From positions 1 through 35,932 of the forward strand of contig JAKSLC010000011.1 of the NCBI GenBank assembly GCA_024401415.1: 35,932 nucleotides of DNA, in the 5' to 3' direction. The stretch's first letter is position 1. Each line of letters starts with the position of its first letter. The notes below the pieces were generated by a model that was given only the letters and a program-made list of their open reading frames with translations, was not told the DNA's origin and ran no database searches. This document shows positions 27,428 to 34,394 of the stretch, piece after piece. The position numbers were made by a program, and so were the translations under genes. Origin of the DNA: Bacteroidales bacterium. Its GTDB lineage: Bacteria > Bacteroidota > Bacteroidia > Bacteroidales > Marinilabiliaceae.

Positions 27428-27757
27428 TTATCCTACCACTGGGGTTGTAAGGTACAGATATATCATCACTGACATCACAAGCACTAGGCCCACAACGATA
27501 ATGCGAGAAACTTTCTTCTGCTTCTGCATCTTCTGTTGGAACTGGTCGTGTCGTGCTCTCATGGCACCGCTTCTCACAAGCTGTCCCACTTTGTTGACCT
27601 CCGGAATAGCGTTAGGGTCTTTCTCTTTGTAGTTCTCTATCGAATCCAGACCTAGTGCACGCTTCCTCTCTTCCCAGCGCTCTTTGTCTGGGTCGTAGAA
27701 TCTAGGCTGATAGTCATATACCTTGTATTTCGGTAGTTTAAAGAAAGATAATCCCAT
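27428..27757 (-). CDS. Small Bacteroidota membrane protein of unknown function
   Basis: A 109-aa protein: a basic, aromatic N-terminus (YDYQPRFYDPDKERWEERKR), a charged middle, and one C-terminal membrane span (about residues 85-105). Proteins with the PRFYDPDKE stretch occur across Bacteroidota and are generally listed as hypothetical. I do not recognise a function. It lies 22 bases upstream of the mutL ATG and 27 bases downstream of the Dabb gene, in the same run. Confidence 0.8.
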   Translation of the reverse strand: MGLSFFKLPKYKVYDYQPRFYDPDKERWEERKRALGLDSIENYKEKDPNAIPEVNKVGQLVRSGAMRARHDQFQQKMQKQKKVSRIIVVGLVLVMSVMIYLYLTTPVVG

Positions 27758-27784
27758 CGCTATGTTGTCTTATTCGTCAATATT

Positions 27785-28084
27785 TTAATACTCAAAGTCG
27801 TTGCAGGCACGCTCTGCCAATATGGCACGTATGTCTTGCGAAACAGCCACATGCTTTGGGTGAACAGCATATGCCTTCAACCCCTCCATATCGTCATGAG
27901 TAGAGATTAGAGAGAGGTGGAACTTTTCGTTAGGATTACAATTGATACCTACCTCGATGCTCTTGAGAGAAGGCACCTCGCCTTTGAGATTCAGTAAAGC
28001 CTGGCGGATAGAGACAAGTTTACTTTGAAGTTCGGCTGTCTCGATATCCTCTTTCATCTTAAATAGTACGATATGTTTTATCAT
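27785..28084 (-). CDS. Dabb (stress-responsive A/B barrel) domain protein
   Basis: A 99-aa ferredoxin-like dimeric alpha+beta barrel protein. The opening IKHIVLFKMKED, the middle GINCNPNEKFHLSLISTHDDMEGLKAY and HPKHVAV match the Dabb family. The first possible ATG on the frame (28114) is upstream of the likely transcription start, while the ATG at 28084 gives the family's usual beginning, so I use it. No catalytic role is established for most members. It is the first gene of the mutL run and has a promoter just upstream. Confidence 0.85.
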   Translation of the reverse strand: MIKHIVLFKMKEDIETAELQSKLVSIRQALLNLKGEVPSLKSIEVGINCNPNEKFHLSLISTHDDMEGLKAYAVHPKHVAVSQDIRAILAERACNDFEY

Positions 28085-28102
28085 CTGTATAAGTTTTTTG
28101 CG

Positions 28103-28110
28103 TAAGTTTG
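28103..28110 (+). promoter_or_regulatory. -7 element for udk
   Basis: TAAGTTTG matches TAnnTTTG, 29 bases before the udk ATG. No TTG box stands at the proper spacing. It lies only six bases from the minus-strand element of the Dabb gene. Confidence 0.5.
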
Positions 28111-28116
28111 TCATTG

Positions 28117-28124
28117 CAAAGATA
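28117..28124 (-). promoter_or_regulatory. -7 element for the Dabb-mutL run
   Basis: On the minus strand TATCTTTG (28124-28117) matches TAnnTTTG. Transcription would begin near 28110 and leave a leader of about 25 bases to the ATG at 28084. No TTG box was found at 19-21 bases. Confidence 0.5.
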
Positions 28125-28138
28125 GTAAATATATTCTC

Positions 28139-28750
28139 ATGTTGATTATAGGGATAGCAGGAGGCACAGGTTCAGGAAAGTCGACCGTAGTGCGCCAGAT
28201 AGTTTCGCGATTAGGCGAAGGACGAGTGAGTGTGATACCACAAGATGCATACTATTATGACAGTTCGGATCTGCCATTAGAAGAGCGTCGTAAAAAGAAC
28301 TTTGATCATCCTGATTCTATTGAATTTTCGCTTCTGGCGCAGCATGTACGAGATCTGCGCGCTGGGAAAACCATACAACAGCCCACATACAGTTACATCA
28401 CATGTTCGCGCCAGCAAGAGACCGTTGAGGTACACCCCACAGAGGTTGTGATTGTTGAAGGCATTTTAATTCTAGGCAACGACGAGCTACGCAAAGAGAT
28501 AGACATAAAAGTATACGTAGACGCAGATGATGACGACAGGCTGGCTCGAGTAATACAACGAGATATAGCTGAGCGAGGACGAGATGCGCAGACAGTACTA
28601 GATCGCTACGCTAAGACTGTCAAACCGAGTCACATACAATTTGTAGAACCTACGAAGAGGTTTGCAGACATTATTGTACCGCAAGGCGGCCTAAATCAGG
28701 TAGCCATTGATGTTATGGCGAAATACATAGACGCGCACCTTCCAAAATAA
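28139..28750 (+). CDS. udk: Uridine/cytidine kinase
   Basis: A 203-aa P-loop kinase that phosphorylates uridine or cytidine in pyrimidine salvage. Motifs are GIAGGTGSGKST (Walker A, residues 5-16), QDAYYYDSSDLP (nucleoside site), NFDHPDSIEF, VEGILIL and the lid DRLARVIQRDIAERGR. Length and motifs match Udk. It is first of four plus-strand genes and is followed after seven bases by the exonuclease. Confidence 0.96.
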   Translation: MLIIGIAGGTGSGKSTVVRQIVSRLGEGRVSVIPQDAYYYDSSDLPLEERRKKNFDHPDSIEFSLLAQHVRDLRAGKTIQQPTYSYITCSRQQETVEVHPTEVVIVEGILILGNDELRKEIDIKVYVDADDDDRLARVIQRDIAERGRDAQTVLDRYAKTVKPSHIQFVEPTKRFADIIVPQGGLNQVAIDVMAKYIDAHLPK

Positions 28751-28757
28751 GACACAC

Positions 28758-29486
28758 ATGAGTGCGATATACGACATAAAGTTAGAGAACGTCATCTTCA
28801 TAGACATTGAGACGACGCCAACTACAAAGAGGCTAAGCGAGTTGACGGAGCCCATGCAAGAGCTATGGGACAAGAAGACCATCAATGAGCGAGGAGAAGA
28901 GACTTCTGCTGCAGACTATTACGATGAGCGAGCAGCGCTATACCCAGAATTTGGACGAGTTGTATGCATCTCCATAGGAGTAATGCAACTCACCACGATG
29001 GGATGGAAGATATTTACAAAATCGTACTGCAGCGAAGACGAAGCAGCCCTGCTATACAACTTTGATCAATTCTTACAGAAATATTGGACTCCGTCGCGCT
29101 ATTTCTGCGGGCACAACATTAAAGAATTTGATATGCCGTATATAGCCAAGCGCATGTTGATAAACCGCATACGACTATCCCCTGCCCTTGATGTAAGCGG
29201 CAAGAAACCGTGGGAGATACCATACATTGACACCCTTGACCTATGGAAATTCGGCTCATACAAAGGAGGCGCATCACTGGAGCTACTATCCAATGTCTTT
29301 GGGATTCCCACCCCTAAAGACGACATTCACGGGTCGGAAGTAAGAGATGTTTTCTTTGAGGAGAACAACCTTGACCGAATATCGACGTACTGTCAGAAAG
29401 ACGTAGTAGCTACAGCGCAAGTTTTGATTGCCATGCGTGGAGAGCCAATAATACCAGAAACCAACATCGAATTCAGAGGAAGATAA
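28758..29486 (+). CDS. Predicted 3'-5' exonuclease of the DnaQ/PolB-exo type
   Basis: A 242-aa DEDD-family nuclease. The ExoI motif is IFIDIETTP (D15, E17 region), the ExoII motif is GHNIKEFDMPYI, and the ExoIII motif is YCQKDVVATAQV with the Y-x-x-x-D spacing. It has no polymerase domain, so it is a stand-alone exonuclease similar to the PF10108 (DNA pol B exonuclease 2) family. The role, DNA or RNA trimming, is not determined. It sits four bases upstream of the gamma-carbonic-anhydrase-like gene. Confidence 0.88.
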   Translation: MSAIYDIKLENVIFIDIETTPTTKRLSELTEPMQELWDKKTINERGEETSAADYYDERAALYPEFGRVVCISIGVMQLTTMGWKIFTKSYCSEDEAALLYNFDQFLQKYWTPSRYFCGHNIKEFDMPYIAKRMLINRIRLSPALDVSGKKPWEIPYIDTLDLWKFGSYKGGASLELLSNVFGIPTPKDDIHGSEVRDVFFEENNLDRISTYCQKDVVATAQVLIAMRGEPIIPETNIEFRGR

Positions 29487-29489
29487 TAT

Positions 29490-30002
29490 ATGGCCATAAT
29501 AAAACCATTAAGAGGATTCACGCCAAAAATAGATGAGAGTGCATTCATAGCAGAGACAGCAGTACTCATAGGCGATGTGGAGATATCAGAAGGAGCCAGC
29601 ATTTGGTACGGCGCTGTGCTTAGAGGAGATGTAGGAGCCATACGCATAGGCAAAAATTCCAATGTACAAGACAATGCAGTAATCCATGCGACATACAACA
29701 AAAGTCAGACAATACTAGGCGAAGAAGTCACGGTAGGACACAACGCCACCATACACGGAGCCATAGTACATGACAAAGTTCTCGTTGGCATGGGAGCTAC
29801 GATACTAGACAATGCGGAGATAGAGAGCAACGTCATTATTGCTGCGGGAGCGCTGGTACTAGCCAATACTCACTTAGAAGGGAATGCGATATACGCAGGT
29901 GTTCCGGCAAAGAAAGTAAAAGATCTGCCTACAGACATTCACCCATCCTCAATAGAACAATACGCATCAAACTATCAGTTTTATACTACTTGGTACAAAT
30001 GA
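29490..30002 (+). CDS. Gamma-carbonic-anhydrase-like hexapeptide-repeat protein
   Basis: A 170-aa left-handed beta-helix protein of the YrdA/gamma-CA group: repeating [LIV]-G-x4 steps run from residue 20 to 140 (for example VLIGDVEISEGASIWYGAV). The three metal histidines of the family can be placed in NAVIHATY, VGHNATIHG. Whether it has carbonic anhydrase activity is uncertain; many members do not. It ends in an ATGA overlap with murI. Confidence 0.87.
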   Translation: MAIIKPLRGFTPKIDESAFIAETAVLIGDVEISEGASIWYGAVLRGDVGAIRIGKNSNVQDNAVIHATYNKSQTILGEEVTVGHNATIHGAIVHDKVLVGMGATILDNAEIESNVIIAAGALVLANTHLEGNAIYAGVPAKKVKDLPTDIHPSSIEQYASNYQFYTTWYK

Positions 30003-30823
30003 GCAACGTGTGTGGTCCAATAGCTTTTTTTGATTCCGGATACGGCGGATTAACCATTATGGATAGTGTGCGAAAGCTACTTCCACAATATGACTATGTA
30101 TACTTAGGAGATAATGCACGCAACCCGTACGGCACGCGCTCTTTCGATGTTGTATACCAATACACATTAGAGTGTGTAAACAAACTATTCTCCTTTGATT
30201 CGCCATTAGCCATTATTGCTTGCAATACAGCATCAGCGAAAGCATTACGTACCATACAGCAGAACGACCTACCACACATAGATGCTTCCCGCAGAGTTCT
30301 AGGTGTGATCAGGCCAAGTGTAGAAGCTATAGGTGAATATACAAAGACAGGGTATGTAGGAGTATTTGCGACCCAAGGCACGGTTGACAGTTTGAGTTAC
30401 CCTATGGAGTTGCAGAAACTACGTCCGGACATTACTGTAGTACAGCAAGCATGCCCTATGTGGGTGCCACTTGTAGAGAACAGTGAATACCAAGATCCAG
30501 GGGCAGACTACTTTGTAAAGAAATATTGTGATGCACTGATGTCGCAATGTCCAAAGATAGACGTAGTCATCCTAGCCTGTACGCACTATCCACTATTGCT
30601 TTCTAAAATAAGGCAATATCTACCAAAGAGTGTCAATATCATATGTCAGGGAGATATTGTAGCGAAAAGTCTAGAGAACTATCTGCAACGGCATCCGGAG
30701 ATGGAAGAGCGACTGACAAAAGGAGGCACGGTAAGATTCCTAACGACAGAGAATCCGCACAAATTCAAATTTACTGCGAAAGTATTCTTCAAAGGCGACC
30801 TTGACGTTCAACAAATTATATAA
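29999..30823 (+). CDS. murI: Glutamate racemase
   Basis: A 274-aa cofactor-independent racemase that makes D-glutamate for peptidoglycan. The two catalytic cysteines are in AIIACNTASA and VVILACTHYPLL. FFDSGYGGLTI and LGDNARNPYGTRS are the usual N-terminal motifs. I chose the ATG at 29999 because it overlaps the upstream stop as ATGA and gives the family length; a TTG at 29990 is possible. It ends six bases before a convergent gene, so both transcripts overlap or terminate very tightly. Confidence 0.95.
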   Translation: MSNVCGPIAFFDSGYGGLTIMDSVRKLLPQYDYVYLGDNARNPYGTRSFDVVYQYTLECVNKLFSFDSPLAIIACNTASAKALRTIQQNDLPHIDASRRVLGVIRPSVEAIGEYTKTGYVGVFATQGTVDSLSYPMELQKLRPDITVVQQACPMWVPLVENSEYQDPGADYFVKKYCDALMSQCPKIDVVILACTHYPLLLSKIRQYLPKSVNIICQGDIVAKSLENYLQRHPEMEERLTKGGTVRFLTTENPHKFKFTAKVFFKGDLDVQQII

Positions 30824-30829
30824 CGAAAA

Positions 30830-31132
30830 CTACTCTACTACCTCAATAAGGAAACTTACTGGGCGAAACCCATCATTGCAAGATATCATTGCAGACTTTG
30901 GGTTTTTCATCCACCCGTCATAGAAATTTTCGCCGCCGTGAGCTAAAGTCATCACGAAAGGAGATATACTCTCCCAAGCGCTAAGGCACATACCCTTGGG
31001 ACGTTCCCACCCATTAGCAATAAAAACCTGACCCTCTTGCATATCGCAAGCATGCTCAATAGGATTTTCGTACATTTCCATGAGGTCGGTATAGCAAGCC
31101 TTGCGCATTACTGTTATCTTTATCTTCTTCAT
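30830..31132 (-). CDS. TIGR04076-family small protein
   Basis: A 100-aa protein with three invariant-looking cysteines (KACYTDL, EHACDM, MISCNDG) and the segment CDMQEGQVFIANGWERPKGMCLSAW, which fits the TIGR04076 family. The family has no known function that I can name; the cysteine set suggests metal or redox binding. It stands alone, converging on murI. Upstream lies the 290-bp repeat-containing region ahead of the histidine kinase gene. No promoter consensus was found for it. Confidence 0.85.
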   Translation of the reverse strand: MKKIKITVMRKACYTDLMEMYENPIEHACDMQEGQVFIANGWERPKGMCLSAWESISPFVMTLAHGGENFYDGWMKNPKSAMISCNDGFRPVSFLIEVVE

Positions 31133-31286
31133 GCTATTTTTATCAGAAACAATCTTGCTTGCAAGGTTAATAAATAGAACTTAGATAGCCAAATTATAAA
31201 GAATGGAATAGAGCAGAAGCTCTCGGTCTGCACCCTATGAGCACTCGAGGAGCACCCTTGTTGCTCGCAATTTTATATTTATGTAT

Positions 31287-31319
31287 ACTCGGGCTACACT
31301 CGGGGAAGACTCGGGGATC
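31287..31319. repeat. Three tandem 11-bp repeats (ACTCGGGnnnn)
   Basis: Units are ACTCGGGCTAC, ACTCGGGGAAG and ACTCGGGGATC, exactly 11 bp apart and in the same orientation as the four at 5132-5175. The third unit of the other array is identical to the second here. Confidence 0.8.
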
Positions 31320-31355
31320 ACCTTTATTCATCGCAGTTTTTTATTTAATGATATA

Positions 31356-31384
31356 TTGAGGGAAGATGATAATTTGTATCTTTG
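31356..31384 (+). promoter_or_regulatory. Promoter of the histidine kinase gene
   Basis: TTG (31356-31358), 18 bases, then TATCTTTG (31377-31384), a match to the Bacteroidota pattern at the low end of the spacing range. The start codon is 41 bases downstream. Confidence 0.65.
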
Positions 31385-31424
31385 ACCGCATACTATTATC
31401 ATTGTAAAGAGGAGTATCTGGTAT

Positions 31425-33407
31425 ATGAAAAGGAGTATAATATGCTTTAACACACTTCGTGAAGTAGTGCCTACGACACTACTAGCGGTGCTAATGCTTA
31501 TCGGCATATCAAGCGGTTGCTCTTCAGAGAAAGAATACAAAGTGCTGTCAGAAGAAGACAGGCAAAAGGTAGAATCGGAACTCAAATCGACACCCAGTGA
31601 AAAATTGCTGGAGATGGCCAGAGATACGACGAACGACATCACGATATACAATGTGGTAGCATCAAGGATGTTTGCTTCGAAGATGAGACACGCTTCGCGC
31701 TTTTCTGAGGCAATAGAACAATGCCAAGCAACCTACGACATGGCATTATCGATATCGGACACAATAGAGATGACCAAAGCCCTGAACGACCTGGCAACAA
31801 ACTTCAGGCGTATAGGTTCATTAGGAGATGCCACACAATATCACTACAGAGCATTACAATTAGCCGATGCATTTTCAGACAAAAAGAGCTACACTGCCCG
31901 CAAGAACAAGACGATAGCATACAATGGCATTGGCAATATTGACCTCACGCTTAAATACTACGACGAGGCAAAGCTATACTTCAAAGAGGCACTTGACATA
32001 GAAACCTCTTTGGACAGTCATCTTGGGCAGGCCATCAACTACGCCAATATCGGTTCCATATTCAGTTATGAAGAGAAATACGACTCAGCATTCTCATACT
32101 ACTGTCTTTCGATGGAGCACAACAAGCTGGCAAACTCCGTTGTAGGAATCTCGCTATGTCATAATGCCCTAGGAGAGATATATGAGAAGAGAGCCATGAT
32201 AGACTCAGCGCGAGTAGAATACCAAATCAGTTACGACCTTCTACTTCATGATGCTGACAGATGGCATTGGCTAGTATCATGCTTATCATTAGGCAGAGTT
32301 GAGATGCTACTTGGCAACATGCGTAAAGCATCACAGCTATTGGCAGAGGCATATAAAGTATCCATAGAGATAGATGCGCCAGAGCAAGCAGAAGTTGCGT
32401 GTACACTGCTCTCCAAGTACGAGCAAAAGAACAACAATGACAAAAAAGCATTGGACTATGTATTAAAAGCAAGGACATTCTCTGACAGAGTTAAGAATGA
32501 GAGTCAGAACAACAGCTTTCTGAATACTCGTGTAAACTATGAGAGAGAAAAAGGGGCAAAAGAGTTGCAACAATTAACTGCGGAGAAAAACAGGAAAGAG
32601 CGTCAACATCACTTTACAATTTTACTAATAAGTCTCTTTGCGATACTTTTACTAATCATCATGCTCCAGTTCTTCACCATGCTCAGATTCCAAAGGAGGC
32701 GCAATGAGGAACTGAAAGCCACCAATGAGACAAAAGACAAGCTATTCTCAGTAATATCTCACGACTTAAAAAATCCGGCCATTGCTCAATGCAATGCGCT
32801 ACAGCTACTCAAACAATACGGAAAATCATTCAATCAGGAGCAACTGGGACAGATGTACGATGATTTACACAAATCGGCCGTGGTACAAGTAGACTTGCTA
32901 AACAACCTTCTAAACTGGACACGTCTACAGATGGGCAGAATGCAATTTGAACCATCCAAGATAGATATTAGTGGAATAATAACCGACATAACAGAGTTGC
33001 TTGCATTACAAGCCAAGGCAAAAAACATACGATTCAACAAACCCGAGGAGAAAGGATTGATGATATGGGCAGACCACAATATGGTATCAGTAATTGTGAG
33101 GAACATAGTATCGAACGCAGTAAAATTTTCATATCCGGACAGCACAATAACCTTTGAATACAATACTACTGACGAAACTATTATACTTACCATCAGAGAT
33201 CAAGGCATAGGCATGACAGAAGAATACATGAGAAGCGTTTTTTCCGAAGGTCGTGTAAAGAGCACCAAAGGGACTACCGGAGAACAAGGAAGTGGTCTCG
33301 GGTTAGCCGTATGCTTTGACATGGCTAAAATGAACAAAGGAAATATAGAAGCAGACAGTGAGCCAGGCAAGGGAACGACATTCAGAGTAACATTGCCGAA
33401 AGCGTAA
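31425..33407 (+). CDS. TPR-repeat sensor histidine kinase
   Basis: A 660-aa membrane sensor. The N-terminus is hydrophobic and ends SSGC followed by SSEKE, so it may be lipid-anchored; a plain signal anchor is also possible. From about residue 60 to 380 there are TPR-type helical repeats (AIEQCQATYDMALSI, YHYRALQLADAF, AKLYFKEALDIE). One membrane segment (about 396-418) leads to a HisKA domain with the phosphorylated His446 in SHDLKNP, then an HATPase_c domain with NIVSNAVKFS, DQGIGM and GSGLGLA. The response-regulator gene follows 38 bases later, so the two are a cognate pair. What it senses is unknown. Confidence 0.92.
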   Translation: MKRSIICFNTLREVVPTTLLAVLMLIGISSGCSSEKEYKVLSEEDRQKVESELKSTPSEKLLEMARDTTNDITIYNVVASRMFASKMRHASRFSEAIEQCQATYDMALSISDTIEMTKALNDLATNFRRIGSLGDATQYHYRALQLADAFSDKKSYTARKNKTIAYNGIGNIDLTLKYYDEAKLYFKEALDIETSLDSHLGQAINYANIGSIFSYEEKYDSAFSYYCLSMEHNKLANSVVGISLCHNALGEIYEKRAMIDSARVEYQISYDLLLHDADRWHWLVSCLSLGRVEMLLGNMRKASQLLAEAYKVSIEIDAPEQAEVACTLLSKYEQKNNNDKKALDYVLKARTFSDRVKNESQNNSFLNTRVNYEREKGAKELQQLTAEKNRKERQHHFTILLISLFAILLLIIMLQFFTMLRFQRRRNEELKATNETKDKLFSVISHDLKNPAIAQCNALQLLKQYGKSFNQEQLGQMYDDLHKSAVVQVDLLNNLLNWTRLQMGRMQFEPSKIDISGIITDITELLALQAKAKNIRFNKPEEKGLMIWADHNMVSVIVRNIVSNAVKFSYPDSTITFEYNTTDETIILTIRDQGIGMTEEYMRSVFSEGRVKSTKGTTGEQGSGLGLAVCFDMAKMNKGNIEADSEPGKGTTFRVTLPKA

Positions 33408-33445
33408 ACGACAAAAACATACTAACATCGAATAACACATCACAC

Positions 33446-34078
33446 ATGATAGACATAATAATAGTAGATGACCATGATCTATTCCGCATGGGAACGACGA
33501 TGGTACTAAAATCCATACCAAACTACAACGTAGTTGCACAAGCAGCATGTGGTGAAGAATTTTTCGAGAAACTAAACGCGCTAGAAACCAAACCGAATCT
33601 AGCGTTACTAGACATAATGCTACCAGACATGAGTGGCATAGACATAGCCAGGAAGTTGCGTTCGGAGCATCCTGACATACAAATACTTATGCTATCAGCG
33701 GAAACTTCGGAGTCGACCATACTAAGTCTGACAGACATTGGTGTAGAGGGATTTGTAAGCAAAAACGCGCCTACTGACGAACTATTGGTAGCCATAAACA
33801 CCATTATAGAGGGTGGAACATACTTTGCCAAAGACATAGCCAAACTGATCAGAGATGTATGCAATTCCACCGAGCTACACGTAGAGCTGAGTGAGAGAGA
33901 AGAAGACATCATACGACTTTGCTGCGAGGGTCTGAGAGCGAAAGATATTTCAGAGCAACTGAACATTTCTATTCGCACGGTAGAGACCCACAAAACCAAC
34001 ATATTTACGAAACTTGGCATTAACAACAACGTTGCCCTAGTAAGGTACGCTATCAGGCGAGGAATATTGCAACTATAG
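33446..34078 (+). CDS. LuxR/NarL-family response regulator
   Basis: A 210-aa regulator with a receiver domain and a DNA-binding helix-turn-helix. The acidic pocket is VDDHD, the phosphorylated residue is Asp56 in LLDIMLP, and the conserved Lys106 is in FVSKNAP. From about 148 to 205 there is a LuxR domain (LSEREEDIIRLCCEGLRAKD, NISIRTVETHKTNIFTKLGI). It is cotranscribed with the TPR kinase. The gldK gene, 316 bases downstream on the same strand, is a candidate target, which is inference from position. The stop codon is TAG. Confidence 0.94.
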   Translation: MIDIIIVDDHDLFRMGTTMVLKSIPNYNVVAQAACGEEFFEKLNALETKPNLALLDIMLPDMSGIDIARKLRSEHPDIQILMLSAETSESTILSLTDIGVEGFVSKNAPTDELLVAINTIIEGGTYFAKDIAKLIRDVCNSTELHVELSEREEDIIRLCCEGLRAKDISEQLNISIRTVETHKTNIFTKLGINNNVALVRYAIRRGILQL

Positions 34079-34135
34079 GCACTAGCAGATAAACGAATAC
34101 CAAGTGCGAAATAGAGTTTGGCATTGACGCAACAT

Positions 34136-34147
34136 AATTTGCAAATT
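34136..34147. promoter_or_regulatory. Palindrome upstream of the gldK promoter, possible operator
   Basis: AATTTGCAAATT is a perfect 12-bp palindrome 66 bases upstream of the gldK -7 element. A dimeric LuxR-type regulator could bind such a site; no evidence beyond symmetry and position. Confidence 0.3.
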
Positions 34148-34212
34148 GATATGGGGAAATAGTGCAAGGCAAAAAAATATTACTATACAGTACCATTACA
34201 ATGAAAAAATAA

Positions 34213-34220
34213 TAAATTTG
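34213..34220 (+). promoter_or_regulatory. -7 element of the gldK promoter
   Basis: TAAATTTG matches TAnnTTTG. There is no TTG 19-21 bases upstream, which may mean the promoter needs an activator. Confidence 0.45.
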
Positions 34221-34394
34221 CAACGAGGATAAGGGTGTACTCGGTTCCGAAATTATTAGATATTTGTTGAAAGAGTTTTGAAACTTTTTCTCATTTGGAT
34301 AGTATAAGGAGTTTGAGTGCAGTGTAGTAGCGTGTAGCTATGCGCTTCATTCTCAAATGAATATAACGTGTAAAACGACACAAATCAAGATACT

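Larger units (their letters stand above)
31133..31424. other. Intergenic region with dispersed repeats and the kinase promoter
   Basis: Holds three 11-bp repeats, a promoter-like block and the histidine kinase promoter, each listed separately. The block TTGCTCGCAATTTT at 31261-31274 matches the one at 4990-5003 but its -7 box (TATACTCG) has lost the TTTG. No gene is seen. Confidence 0.7.
34079..34394. other. Intergenic region ahead of gldK with a long leader
   Basis: Contains a 12-bp palindrome AATTTGCAAATT (34136-34147) and a -7 element at 34213-34220. From there to the gldK ATG there are about 165 bases of predicted untranslated leader, which hold no open frame I would call. No terminator hairpin is evident behind the regulator gene. 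Confidence 0.6.

Noticed and set aside
33523-34167. A 214-codon frame antisense to the response regulator
   Set aside because: It overlaps a clear receiver-LuxR gene; Ser-rich, low-information sequence typical of an antisense frame.
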